NCBI RefSeq assembly: GCF_963677875.1
Contig: NZ_OY782565.1
Span: 422,360-486,359 of the forward strand
DNA: 64,000 nucleotides
Reading direction: 5' to 3'
Source of the DNA: Thiomicrorhabdus sp.
GTDB lineage: Bacteria; Pseudomonadota; Gammaproteobacteria; Thiomicrospirales; Thiomicrospiraceae
A program made the position numbers and the translations under genes. Shown here in pieces: positions 47,828-56,564 of the stretch (its first letter is position 1; the number at the start of each line of letters is the position of its first letter). The notes beneath the pieces were generated by a model. That model searched no databases and was not told the origin of the DNA. It was given only the letters and a program-made list of their open reading frames with translations.

Positions 47828-48679
47828 TTAACTGAATTCGCCTCGGACGTATTCTTTGGTCAGTTCCTGTTCTGGGTCTTCAAAGACTTTTTGAGTCTCG
47901 TTCATTTCTACCAGATAGCCTGTGCGGCCGCCTTTGGAAATGTCGACACCCATAAAGGCCGTTACGTCTGCAACACGGGTTGCCTGTTGCATGTTGTGTG
48001 TCACCAGTGCAACGGTATAGTCCTCTTTGAGTTCCACCATCAACTCTTCAATCTGACGAGTCGCGATCGGATCAAGCGCAGAGGCCGGTTCATCCATCAG
48101 TAAGACATCCGGCTCGGTTGCAATTGCGCGAGCGATACACAAACGCTGCTGCTGACCGCCCGACAAAGACAAACCGCTGTTTTTCAACTTGTCTTTTACA
48201 TCATTCCAGATAGCGGCGCGTTTCAGCGCTTTGACCACCATCTCTTCTTCATCACCTTTGTAGTTGTTCAGTCGCAGACCGAACGCCACATTGTCATAGA
48301 TGCTCATGGAGAAAGGGTTCGGCAGCTGGAATACCATACCGATATAACGTCGTACGATCACAGGATCCACTTTTGCGTCATAGATATCGTGATTATGGTA
48401 TTGAACCTTACCGTCAAAACGGAAGGATTCAACCAGGTCATTCATGCGGTTCATGCTTCTCAGGACGGTACTTTTACCACACCCGGAAGGACCGATGAAG
48501 CCGGTAACTTTGTTTTTCTCAATTGGAATCTTGGAGTCTCTAACCGCTCTGAAATCGCCGTAATAGATGTTTTTTACATCACAGTCGATAACGACAGGGC
48601 CTTTAGGCTCATAAGGGGTTGCGATGAAATCGCCCTGGTGTGTCAGAGTGTCCATAACTTTATCATCCACCATACTCAT
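47828..48679 (-). CDS. pstB: Phosphate ABC transporter ATP-binding protein PstB
   Basis: The ~283-residue ATPase has Walker [20 protein letters not shown], signature [16 protein letters not shown] and Walker [14 protein letters not shown], as in PstB. It powers high-affinity phosphate import through PstA/PstC. The ATG at 48679 has GAGG nine bases upstream. It is the last gene of pstSCAB; no phoU follows in this window. Confidence 0.96.
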   Translation of the reverse strand: MSMVDDKVMDTLTHQGDFIATPYEPKGPVVIDCDVKNIYYGDFRAVRDSKIPIEKNKVTGFIGPSGCGKSTVLRSMNRMNDLVESFRFDGKVQYHNHDIYDAKVDPVIVRRYIGMVFQLPNPFSMSIYDNVAFGLRLNNYKGDEEEMVVKALKRAAIWNDVKDKLKNSGLSLSGGQQQRLCIARAIATEPDVLLMDEPASALDPIATRQIEELMVELKEDYTVALVTHNMQQATRVADVTAFMGVDISKGGRTGYLVEMNETQKVFEDPEQELTKEYVRGEFS

Positions 48680-48700
48680 AAACGTAATCCTCAAATACTC

Positions 48701-49591
48701 TTAAAATTTCGATCTGCCGACGACACGCGCCAGAATGTTAAAGAAAAGAACCATCACAACCAGCGCTAGGGAAGCTGCCCAAGCCAATTCAATTTGGTTC
48801 TCGAATGGCATACCTGAGAAGTTATAGATCAGGATTGACAGTGACGCTGTCGGTTCGGCCAGTTCAGCCATGTAGTAGTTGCTGAACAGTGCGGTAAACA
48901 GCAAAGGTGCCGATTCCCCAGCAGCGCCTGCAACAGCCAGAATAACCCCGGTTAGAATGCCCGGCATTCCGGTCGGCAAGACAACTTTAAAGATAACCTG
49001 CGTTCTGGTACAGCCCATGCCGTAAGCTGCGTCTTTCATTCTTTGCGGTACTTGGCGCATGGCTTCTTCTGCTGCAAGGGTAACCGTGGGCAGCATCAGC
49101 ACGGCAAGTGCGACCCCACCGGCCCAGGCCGAGTAGGTTTTAGTTGTGATGACAAGAATCGCGTAAACGAAAACACCGGCCAGAATCGAAGGGAAACCGG
49201 TCAGAACTTTGGCCAGGAATCTTGAACTTGTCGCCAGACGGCTTTTTGGATCAAGAATCGCCAGATAGATGGCGGCCATTACACCGATTGGAATACTGAT
49301 CGCGGAAGCGATTCCGACCATGACCAGGGTTCCGATAATTGCGTTACCAAAACCGCCGCCGGTTTCGAAACCAGCCGGTGGCAGAGCGGTAATCGCTTCC
49401 CAGTCCAGTCTGGCTCCGCCTTCGACGACCAGCATGTAAATCACGGATAAGAGTGGAATACTTGCCAGGATGGCAAGTGCCCACACCATTGCGGTCAGAA
49501 GGAAGTTTTTGATCGCGCGTGCTTCGTAAACATTCTTTTCAAGCTTCGGCAAAACCACCTTTGGCGGCATCATTTGTTCATTGACTTCCAT
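48701..49591 (-). CDS. pstA: Phosphate ABC transporter permease PstA
   Basis: The 296-residue six-helix permease has the EAA loop (EEAMRQVPQRMKDAAYGMGCT) that contacts PstB. It forms the phosphate channel with PstC. Its start codon overlaps the pstC stop by one base, and 21 bases separate it from pstB. Confidence 0.95.
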   Translation of the reverse strand: MEVNEQMMPPKVVLPKLEKNVYEARAIKNFLLTAMVWALAILASIPLLSVIYMLVVEGGARLDWEAITALPPAGFETGGGFGNAIIGTLVMVGIASAISIPIGVMAAIYLAILDPKSRLATSSRFLAKVLTGFPSILAGVFVYAILVITTKTYSAWAGGVALAVLMLPTVTLAAEEAMRQVPQRMKDAAYGMGCTRTQVIFKVVLPTGMPGILTGVILAVAGAAGESAPLLFTALFSNYYMAELAEPTASLSILIYNFSGMPFENQIELAWAASLALVVMVLFFNILARVVGRSKF

Positions 49592-50568
49592 TATTTTTTG
49601 CCCTCAAACTTACGCATGGTGTATTGCTGTACTGCAAGACCAATGACATTAACAATAAAAGTGATTGCCAATAGAACCAGTGCCGCATACATCAATGCCT
49701 GGATTTCAATTTCACCCGCTTCGGGGAAGGTTGATGCCAGCAGGGAAGCAAGCGTATTGGCAGGGTCGAAGATCGATACGCTGATGTTGTTTACGTTACC
49801 AATCAACATTGCAAGTGCCATGGTTTCACCCAAAGCTCGACCAAAACCGAGAACCAGACCGGCAAGAATTCCCGAGGAGGCCGTTGGCAGCATCACTTTC
49901 AGGATCACTTCCCATTTGGTTGCGCCCATGCCGTAAGCCGCTTCTTTCACTTTATAGGGAATGCGTCGGAAGGCGTCGGTAGAGATTGCTGCAACCGTTG
50001 GCAAGACCATGATCGCCAGAACCAGCGCGGCCGGTGCAAGACCAGGGCCACCTAATTCTGTACCGAATAGCGGGAACCAACCCAGATATTCATGCAACCA
50101 TTCCGCAACCGGGATCAACATCGGGATAAGAACGTAAATCCCCCAGAGGCCGTAAACAACCGAAGGGATGGCGGCGAGCAATTCGACAATGGTTCTGAAA
50201 GTGACTTCCAGTTTTGCATGTACAAATCCCTGTGTGAGGAAAATGGCAATCCCGACACCGAAGGTTCCGCCGATCAGCAAAGCAATGAAAGAGCTGTACA
50301 GTGTTCCCCAGATTTCAGGTAGAACACCGAATTCGCCTTCACTGGCATTCCAGGTGGTTCCGGTTACAAAACCAAAGCCATGCGTTTGCATGGCGGGTAA
50401 AGCCTGGGCGCCCAGTTCGAAAACGATATAGGCTACCAGAAGGATAATTGACAGGGCACAAAAATAGGCCAGATACCTAAATACCGAGTCCTTCAAGAAA
50501 TCTGCTTGGGAAGGTGGCATGGAAAGTGTCTTGTCACTGGCCGCCCCTTTAAAAGGATCGAAAATCAT
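49591..50568 (-). CDS. pstC: Phosphate ABC transporter permease PstC
   Basis: The ~325-residue permease has about six to seven membrane helices and the coupling loop DAFRRIPYKVKEAAYGMGATKW. It partners PstA in the inner membrane. The ATG at 50568 (MIFDPFKG) is used; an in-frame upstream start at 50583 is possible. It is separated from pstS by a spacer with a strong hairpin (50609-50639). Confidence 0.94.
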   Translation of the reverse strand: MIFDPFKGAASDKTLSMPPSQADFLKDSVFRYLAYFCALSIILLVAYIVFELGAQALPAMQTHGFGFVTGTTWNASEGEFGVLPEIWGTLYSSFIALLIGGTFGVGIAIFLTQGFVHAKLEVTFRTIVELLAAIPSVVYGLWGIYVLIPMLIPVAEWLHEYLGWFPLFGTELGGPGLAPAALVLAIMVLPTVAAISTDAFRRIPYKVKEAAYGMGATKWEVILKVMLPTASSGILAGLVLGFGRALGETMALAMLIGNVNNISVSIFDPANTLASLLASTFPEAGEIEIQALMYAALVLLAITFIVNVIGLAVQQYTMRKFEGKK

Positions 50569-50608
50569 AGAAAATCCTATCAACTGAAATTCAAAGAAAG
50601 AGATAGAA

Positions 50609-50639
50609 AATGCGAGCCCCCGGAAAAGGAGCCCGCATT
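50609..50639 (-). promoter_or_regulatory. Hairpin in the pstS-pstC spacer
   Basis: On the minus strand AATGCGGGCTCC can pair with GGGGCTCGCATT (12 bp including two G-U pairs) around a 7-base loop. It lies between pstS and pstC and may act as a partial terminator or 3' stabiliser that keeps pstS expression above that of the permease genes. Confidence 0.6.
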
Positions 50640-50672
50640 CTTAATCAAACTTAACCAAAACGACTGGATGAG

Positions 50673-51728
50673 TTATTTGATCAATTTAGCCGCGTTACGG
50701 ACTTTTTCAACAACGCTTTCTGGAAGAGGGATGTAACCCATTGCGTCGGAAGATTTTTGACCGGTGGTAACCATGTATTCAATCAAGTCACGCATGGCTT
50801 TCGCTTTGTCGTCTTCCTGATCTTTGTAAACCAGCAACCAAGTGAATGTTGCGATTGGGTAGGCGTCAGCACCAGATGGGTCAGTTGCCCAGCCACGAAG
50901 GTCAGGAACGTCGCTTCCTGGAAGGTTGGTTGTTGGGAAAGGCGTAGTTGCTAGAGCCGCTGCACCAGTTTTGTCGCCGGCTTCAACATAGTTACCTGCC
51001 TGGTTCTGCAATAATGCAGTTGGAGATTTAGTCAACTTGGCAAAACCGTATTCGATGTAACCGATGGCACCAGGAGTTTGCTTGATGGTTGCAGTGACAC
51101 CGTCATTTTTTGGTGACTTAACGATTTTAGCAGCGTTGGTTGGCCAGTTTGGAGACTTGGCTGTTCCAACCATTTCTTTAAATTCAGGGTTGATGGCAGA
51201 CAAGTGCTTGGAGAAAACATAGCTTGTTCCGCTGGAGTCAGAACGAACGACAACCGTGATGTCTTTGTTAGGAAGCTTGACGCCAGGGTTGGCCGCTTGA
51301 ATTTTAGGATCGTTCCATTTTTTGATTTTACCCATGAAAATTCCTGGATAAACATCACGAGGAAGTTTCAATTCTTTAACCCCTTTAAGGTTGTAAGAAA
51401 GAACCACTTCACCTGCGGTCATAGGAAGAAGAATTACCCCTTTCTTGACCTGAGCGATTTCGCTGTCTTTCATCGCAGCATCACTGGCCGCAAAGTCGAC
51501 CGTACCGTTGATGAAGTCGCGGATACCGGCACCGGAACCTTTTGATTGATAATCAACGCGAACGCCATCGGTTTGTTTGCTGTAATCTTTAAACCATTTG
51601 TTGTAAAGCGGTGCAGGGAAGCTCGCACCGGAACCATTCAGTTTCAGATCACCTGCTTGAGCGGCAGAGGAAGCTATTAGACCAACCATAGCGCCGACAG
51701 CTAGAAGATGTTTTACATTGAACTTCAT
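50673..51728 (-). CDS. pstS: Phosphate-binding periplasmic protein PstS
   Basis: The 351-residue binding protein has a signal peptide ending near SSAAQA, and phosphate-contact motifs GSGASFPAPLYNKW and SKGSGAGIRDFINGTVDFAASD (in two parts), with VVRSDSSGTSYVFSKHLS further on. It captures phosphate in the periplasm for PstCAB. It is first in the operon, with a Pho-box-like element ~190 bases upstream. Confidence 0.96.
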   Translation of the reverse strand: MKFNVKHLLAVGAMVGLIASSAAQAGDLKLNGSGASFPAPLYNKWFKDYSKQTDGVRVDYQSKGSGAGIRDFINGTVDFAASDAAMKDSEIAQVKKGVILLPMTAGEVVLSYNLKGVKELKLPRDVYPGIFMGKIKKWNDPKIQAANPGVKLPNKDITVVVRSDSSGTSYVFSKHLSAINPEFKEMVGTAKSPNWPTNAAKIVKSPKNDGVTATIKQTPGAIGYIEYGFAKLTKSPTALLQNQAGNYVEAGDKTGAAALATTPFPTTNLPGSDVPDLRGWATDPSGADAYPIATFTWLLVYKDQEDDKAKAMRDLIEYMVTTGQKSSDAMGYIPLPESVVEKVRNAAKLIK

Positions 51729-51919
51729 TGAAAACTCCTAAAAATTTAACAGAAAAATTTACTCGGACAGGCTGGAAAAAGTGTGAAACCTGTTCGATTG
51801 GAAAACGTAGTATTCGGCTTTTGCTGCGTGTTTTCTAAAATCAGACTTGCCTGTTGCTCACTAAACGGCAGTAAAAGCGCTGCATGCTGGCAATGATAAT
51901 GTCGGTTACATTCGGTTTT

Positions 51920-51937
51920 GTTAAGGTTTTATGACTT
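51920..51937 (-). promoter_or_regulatory. Pho-box-like element upstream of pstS
   Basis: On the minus strand AAGTCATAAAACCTTAAC matches 13 of 18 positions of the Pho box (CTGTCAT-A4-CTGTCAC type), with the first half GTCATAAAA strong. It lies within the 371-base pstS leader (51729-52099), which has no gene. Confidence 0.4.
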
Positions 51938-52099
51938 GAGTTCGTGTTGCATGTTCGAAGTGTTATTTCAGTGATGCTTACCATGCAGTAAATGGTTGGA
52001 AAAAATCGTAAAAGGCAGGGCTGGCCGTTACCGGAAACGGCGGGGAGAAAGCTTTGTCTGCTTCAAGAAAGCCCGTCTGAAGGGCTGATGATCGTTCGG

Positions 52100-52987
52100 C
52101 TACAGTTCGACACTCAGAAAAGAGTCAACCAGTTCTTGCTGATAGGGGGCGAGAATTCTTTTTTTCAGATAGGCGCAATAGGTGGTTGAGAGGCCGAGTT
52201 CCTCTCCGAGAAGATGCGACTTCAAATGCGGTTGGTCGTTTTCTTCCAGCGCCATCTGGGCAATGATTCCGATGCCGAACCCCTGACGGACATAGGTTTT
52301 GATGACATCGGCGTCGGAAGCGACGATTTCGAACTCGAATTCCGGATCGATGCGCTTGAAAGCATGCGAGACTTTGTCACTGTGACTAAAGCCCTTTCGG
52401 TAAGAGAGGATTGGGAATTTCAGCAGACTTTGCAGGCTGAGGTCAGTGTCCCAGACGGGATGAGTATGCGGCGCGACCAACAGATGCGACCATTGATAAC
52501 CACTGACGGCTTCCAGCTCTTCTTTATTGGACAGCACTTCGGAGCAGATGGCGATATCGATCACGTCTTTTCTGAGCATGGTGTAAAGATTTTCCGGAAA
52601 ACTTTCTTCGATGTGGAATTTGGTTTTCGGGTGGTTGCGTTTGAAGATCGACAAAACCTGCGGCAGGATATAGCGCGCTTGAGTATGGGTTGTACCCAGT
52701 CGGATGCAACCTTTATCCGGCTCCTTGATTGCATCGCTGATGGTGCGGATGTTTTTCTGAGCCAGACAGATGATTTTGGCTTGTTCGAGAACCTGTTCTC
52801 CGGCGAGTGTAAAAGACACCAGTTTTTTAGAATGCCGCACGAACAGCGGAAACCCCAGTTCGTCTTCCAGTAATTTGAGTTGTCTGCTGCCCGCCGATTG
52901 AACGATGTGCAGGTTTTGCGAGGCAAGCGACAGATTTAAATTGGTTTTATTTAATTCGATTAACAGTTTGATCTGAGTCAGATTCAC
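52100..52987 (-). CDS. CysB-type LysR regulator
   Basis: A 295-residue regulator with a LysR helix-turn-helix (LSLASQNLHIVQSAGSRQLK) and the substrate-domain motif GTTHTQARYILPQVL, the hallmark of CysB/Cbl proteins that sense acetylserine or sulfate-derived ligands. It is divergent from a TsuA-type thiosulfate transporter, with a 99-base AT-rich spacer, so it probably controls that gene and sulfur assimilation. Whether it is CysB, Cbl or a thiosulfate-specific paralogue cannot be told. Confidence 0.88.
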   Translation of the reverse strand: MNLTQIKLLIELNKTNLNLSLASQNLHIVQSAGSRQLKLLEDELGFPLFVRHSKKLVSFTLAGEQVLEQAKIICLAQKNIRTISDAIKEPDKGCIRLGTTHTQARYILPQVLSIFKRNHPKTKFHIEESFPENLYTMLRKDVIDIAICSEVLSNKEELEAVSGYQWSHLLVAPHTHPVWDTDLSLQSLLKFPILSYRKGFSHSDKVSHAFKRIDPEFEFEIVASDADVIKTYVRQGFGIGIIAQMALEENDQPHLKSHLLGEELGLSTTYCAYLKKRILAPYQQELVDSFLSVEL

Positions 52988-53086
52988 TTTTCATATCTCT
53001 AAATTAGATAATTTATTCTATTAATATCATTTAATTAAATATATTGCAATCGATAAAATGGCTTTCAGAATAGATTGGAGGTCTGT

Positions 53087-54307
53087 ATGTTTTTTACCCT
53101 TTATCACTCCGGCGTGCGGCGCCGAAAGTGTCGAGAAGTTATTGCGGTTTTCGCTGTGTTGATTGCACTTGCCTGGCTGGCAGGGTCGGTCGGTAACCTT
53201 GGGTTGCTGGGACTGGGAATTGCGCTTGGGATTGTGTTTCACTATTTTAGTTTCGGGTTTGCCGGTTTCTGGCGACAGGCGATTTTGGAAAGAAAAACGC
53301 TGGGTATGCGTTCGCACCTGCTTCTGCTTGCAGTCGGAGGGGTTTTATTTTTTCCCACCTTAGCGCTTCTGCCCGGTTTGGGGTATGACGTTGCGGGGGC
53401 GATCAGGCCGCTTGGGCTGAATGTTTTGATCGGTGCTTTTATTTTCGGCATCGGTATGACTCTGGTCGGCAGCTGTTCGTCCGGCACTTTACGGCAGATG
53501 GGTGCGTTGAACTGGCGATTTTATTATGTTTTTTTATGGATGGTCATCGGTGGGACTCTGGCGGCGGCACAGATGGATTTTTGGCTTGAGTTGCCGACTT
53601 TAGGTACCTTTTCTGCAGCGGTTGATGTCCCTTGGTATTTGGGGTTGTCGGCGCATTTGGCGGTGATTTCCGTACTGTATTATTTCTTGTTGCGCTGGGA
53701 GCAATCGGAATCGGCCCGGATTGAGCCTTTGATGAATCGGGAGGCCGGCTGGCGTTCGTCCCCTCTGGTGCCGGCAGTGCTTCTGCTGGCGGTCTTGAAT
53801 TATTTGATTTTGCTGGTCAGTCAGTACCCTTGGGCAATCAGCTGGATTTTTCCCAAGCTGGGCATTCTGGGAATTCAGGCGTTATCTCTGCCGATTGATT
53901 GGGAGTTCTGGGAGTTTGCCGCGCAAAATGAAGCCGGGCTCTCCAAAAGCGTTCTGGACGATTCGATTATGCTGACCAGTCTGGGAATGGTCGTTGGCGT
54001 TTCTCTTGCCTTTTGGGGACAGGCTTTTCTGAAGGGCGCCAAGGCAGCGGAAGGGCGTGAGCCGAAGTCGTTTTGCGGCACCTGCGACCGCATCAAACGT
54101 TTGCTGTTTTCGGCGTTGACCGGAGCCATGATGGGATATGGTGCCGTGATTGCGTTCGGTTGTAATGTCGGCGGCTTTTTCAGCGGAATCATTTCCGGCA
54201 GTCTGCATGGCTGGTTGTGGATGTTTTCGGCTCTGATGGGGATGAGTTTGACCTTGTTCGTGAGTCGTTGGTTTCGCAAGCCTGGTGTCTTATCCGTAAG
54301 AGGGTAG
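53087..54307 (+). CDS. tsuA: YeeE/YedE (TsuA-like) sulfur compound transporter
   Basis: The ~406-residue membrane protein has about nine to ten helices. The conserved Cys motifs of TsuA are present in both halves: GMTLVGSCSSGTLRQMG and AFGCNVGGFFSGI, plus FCGTC in a cytoplasmic loop. TsuA imports thiosulfate through cysteine relay. The ATG at 53087 has TTGGAGG upstream. It is divergent from the cysB-like gene. Thiosulfate is the likely substrate, though other YedE proteins move other sulfur or selenium species. Confidence 0.85.
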   Translation: MFFTLYHSGVRRRKCREVIAVFAVLIALAWLAGSVGNLGLLGLGIALGIVFHYFSFGFAGFWRQAILERKTLGMRSHLLLLAVGGVLFFPTLALLPGLGYDVAGAIRPLGLNVLIGAFIFGIGMTLVGSCSSGTLRQMGALNWRFYYVFLWMVIGGTLAAAQMDFWLELPTLGTFSAAVDVPWYLGLSAHLAVISVLYYFLLRWEQSESARIEPLMNREAGWRSSPLVPAVLLLAVLNYLILLVSQYPWAISWIFPKLGILGIQALSLPIDWEFWEFAAQNEAGLSKSVLDDSIMLTSLGMVVGVSLAFWGQAFLKGAKAAEGREPKSFCGTCDRIKRLLFSALTGAMMGYGAVIAFGCNVGGFFSGIISGSLHGWLWMFSALMGMSLTLFVSRWFRKPGVLSVRG

Positions 54308-54351
54308 CTACGCGGGGTAGTGCGAAGCGCTAGCAAATATCAGTTAGCCGG

Positions 54352-54383
54352 ATCGGTCGAAGGGGGTTGCTTCTTCGGCCGAT
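54352..54383 (+). terminator. Rho-independent terminator after tsuA
   Basis: ATCGGTCGAAG pairs with CTTCGGCCGAT (11 bp, one G-U) around a 10-base loop, followed by six T's. Confidence 0.8.
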
Positions 54384-54853
54384 TTTTTTATGTCTGCCGC
54401 TCCATTGTCCACCTTGGCGAGTGGATGTGTGCCTTGGTTGATCTCATGACATGCTCAGTGATGTATTTTGGTTGAGTATTTCTGATTAAGGACTCTTGAT
54501 TAAGCATTCTTCGTTAAGCATCTTTTTGTGTGTTTCAGGCGCACTCTGTAAGGCGGGTAGTATGCCGGGCAGCTTGTTTTAAGCAGGGGGTGCGGAGTTG
54601 TACTGGATTCTGTCCGGGGGCATCAAAGTTCTAGCGGGAGTAAAAAGTGCTGGGGTAGAAGTGAGATGAAAAAAGAGCCCGGTCGAAAAGATGAGCAATC
54701 AAGGGAAGAGCCGGGCCAAAAGGGAGAACCGGCTGCGGATGCGACCGGGGAGGAATCAGGTTTAGGGCGTTGTTTTGCCTTTTGTTGTTTGTTTTTGGAA
54801 ATGTCTGTATGCTCGATTTGGAATCTGAAGCATTCAGCCGTTAGATTCGGTAA
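54384..54853. other. Gene-poor spacer before the hydrogenase locus
   Basis: No supported gene. It contains a 14-base degenerate tandem repeat (54470-54525) and complementary GCCCGG (54677-54682) / CCGGGC (54711-54716) arms. An 80-codon open frame starting with ATG at 54666 has no ribosome site and runs into the end of the next gene on the other strand. Confidence 0.45.
54470..54525. repeat. Four degenerate 14-base tandem units
   Basis: Units GGTTGAGTATTTCT, GATTAAGGACTCTT, GATTAAGCATTCTT and CGTTAAGCATCTTT follow one another without gaps. Core pattern: (G/C)-N-TT-(A/G)-AG, then C/T-rich. Confidence 0.6.
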
Positions 54854-55618
54854 TCAGTTTTCGTCACGCCAGGTATTCTGGTCGGCTGATTTTTTCTTCA
54901 AGGGGTAAACCCACATCTGGTAGAGAGACGTAAACAGCATAATGGCGGATGCCATGCTGTAACCGAATCCGCCAATGATCACCAGCCAGGCGAAGTTCGG
55001 GTTGATTTTGGTTAACCACCAGGCACTGATGTCCATAATCAGGAACAGAAACGGAAAAATGATCAGTCCGGCTTTCAGCCATTTGTTGAAGCCGACGGAC
55101 AGTGAAAAAATAAAGCCGACAAAAAAGAAGATGAACGAAATTCCGAAAAGGTGGATATGGGAGACTCGTGTCAGATTTTCTACCGAGGCGCCCTTATCGG
55201 CTTGAGCCAGTTCGGAAATGGTATCGAAGTGGCTGATGTCGGGGAGCGTCGGCATATGTGCATGGCACATGGCGCAGCGTTTTTCAATAATGGGTTTTAT
55301 ATTGGCTTGCCATTCGGCCTGATCGGCGCCTTCGCGAGCCCATTTGATGATGGTCAGGCGTTCTTCCGGCGGCGCTTTGTCTTTCATTGAACCGTTTAAT
55401 TTGCTTTCAATTTTCGAGCCGGTCGGATCGCCATAATAGCTATAGACGATATCATCGACCGAAATGCCCCATTTCCCATCGGCCATGCCGTGGGTGAGCA
55501 TGATTTGCAGCCCGGCCATGAGAAGTCCAAGTCCGACAACCAGGATATAGCCGGTGAATAGTGCTTTGACGGGAATGGACAGGCTGGGAAGATTGAACCA
55601 GGAAAGTTCTTTTTTCAT
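54854..55618 (-). CDS. Membrane protein with single haem-c motif in the hydrogenase operon
   Basis: The 254-residue protein has one N-terminal helix (~18-40), a periplasmic region of ~110 residues carrying the haem-c motif RCAMCHAH (CxxCH), and four further helices (~150-240). A single covalent haem in the periplasm next to a multi-helix anchor suggests an electron-transfer subunit. It is the fourth gene after hupS, hupL and hupC in the same direction (190-base gap), so it may carry electrons from the hydrogenase or its cytochrome b onward. I do not recognise a named family; the role is inferred from motif plus context. Confidence 0.7.
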   Translation of the reverse strand: MKKELSWFNLPSLSIPVKALFTGYILVVGLGLLMAGLQIMLTHGMADGKWGISVDDIVYSYYGDPTGSKIESKLNGSMKDKAPPEERLTIIKWAREGADQAEWQANIKPIIEKRCAMCHAHMPTLPDISHFDTISELAQADKGASVENLTRVSHIHLFGISFIFFFVGFIFSLSVGFNKWLKAGLIIFPFLFLIMDISAWWLTKINPNFAWLVIIGGFGYSMASAIMLFTSLYQMWVYPLKKKSADQNTWRDEN

Positions 55619-55807
55619 TTGAGTTGGTGTTCCTTTATCTCTTTTCCGAACGTTTTACATAAAAAAAGAACATCCAAGGCTTAATCGGGTGTTTAAGCCG
55701 TGAACGTTCAAGGGGGTCGCCGAGGAGGAGCTACCGGGTAAAACGTAAAAGTTGTTTTTGATAGAGATTTTTAATGTTCAGGCAGAATCTGAAGCGCCTG
55801 TTATCTC

Positions 55808-56494
55808 TTATCTTTTATCTTTAAAATAGCGCCAGCCGCTGATCATGGTGCTGACCATCGATTGGCGGGACATGATGTCTTCACGGATTGCGACATAGAC
55901 GTGCGCAATGACGAAGACGGTAATGATCCACAGCCCGAGTCTGTGCCACGAGTGGACATCCTGACTTTGACCGAAGAACGGGATGACCCAGCCGAATAGA
56001 CTGTTTGCCCAGCTTCCCGGGCCGGTGCCTTCTCCGTAAAGTGCGAAGCCGGTAAAGATCATCAGGATCGAGCCGAGGACGAACATAAAGAACATCGCAA
56101 GCTGCGCCATTGGATTATGACCTTCATGTTTGGCCGGTTCGCTTTTCAGGAACAGATACCATTTCAGTTCGTCAATGAATCCCGCCCACCAGGATGCACG
56201 CCAGACAGGAACGTAGAACAGCTCACGGGCATGGTGGTTTCCGAAAAATGCCCAGTAAATACGTCCGGCGAAACCGATCGCAAAAATGTAGGCTGCGCTG
56301 AAGTGCAGAAAGCGAATAGTTCCCATCAGGTAATGGTCGGAAGCTTCCCCGCTCATCGTTGGCAAAGGGTTGCCGATGAAGTAGCCGGTTACCCCCAATA
56401 CGATAATGGCCAGCATATTGATCCAGTGCCAAAGTCGTACCGGAGCTTCGTACACATAAACTTTTTCTACACCTGTTAAGTTTGTGTCACTCAT
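55808..56494 (-). CDS. hupC: Hydrogenase cytochrome b subunit (HupC/HyaC)
   Basis: A 228-residue di-haem cytochrome b of the Ni/Fe-hydrogenase family: VRLWHWINMLAIIVLGVTGY, IRFLHFSAAYIFAIGF and WHRLGLWIITVFVIAHVYVA carry the haem-ligating histidines in four helices. It anchors HupSL to the membrane and passes electrons from the small subunit to the quinone pool. It follows hupL by 70 bases. Confidence 0.95.
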   Translation of the reverse strand: MSDTNLTGVEKVYVYEAPVRLWHWINMLAIIVLGVTGYFIGNPLPTMSGEASDHYLMGTIRFLHFSAAYIFAIGFAGRIYWAFFGNHHARELFYVPVWRASWWAGFIDELKWYLFLKSEPAKHEGHNPMAQLAMFFMFVLGSILMIFTGFALYGEGTGPGSWANSLFGWVIPFFGQSQDVHSWHRLGLWIITVFVIAHVYVAIREDIMSRQSMVSTMISGWRYFKDKR

Positions 56495-56564
56495 TAGAGT
56501 TCTCCTGTTTCGTTAATGGCATGCATTCGACGAATTAAGGCCGGATGCATGCTTTTGTATGCCG

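Noticed and set aside
54666-54908. 80-codon open frame starting ATG, rich in Lys/Glu
   Set aside because: No ribosome site, composition change halfway, and its end overlaps the real membrane haem-c gene on the other strand.
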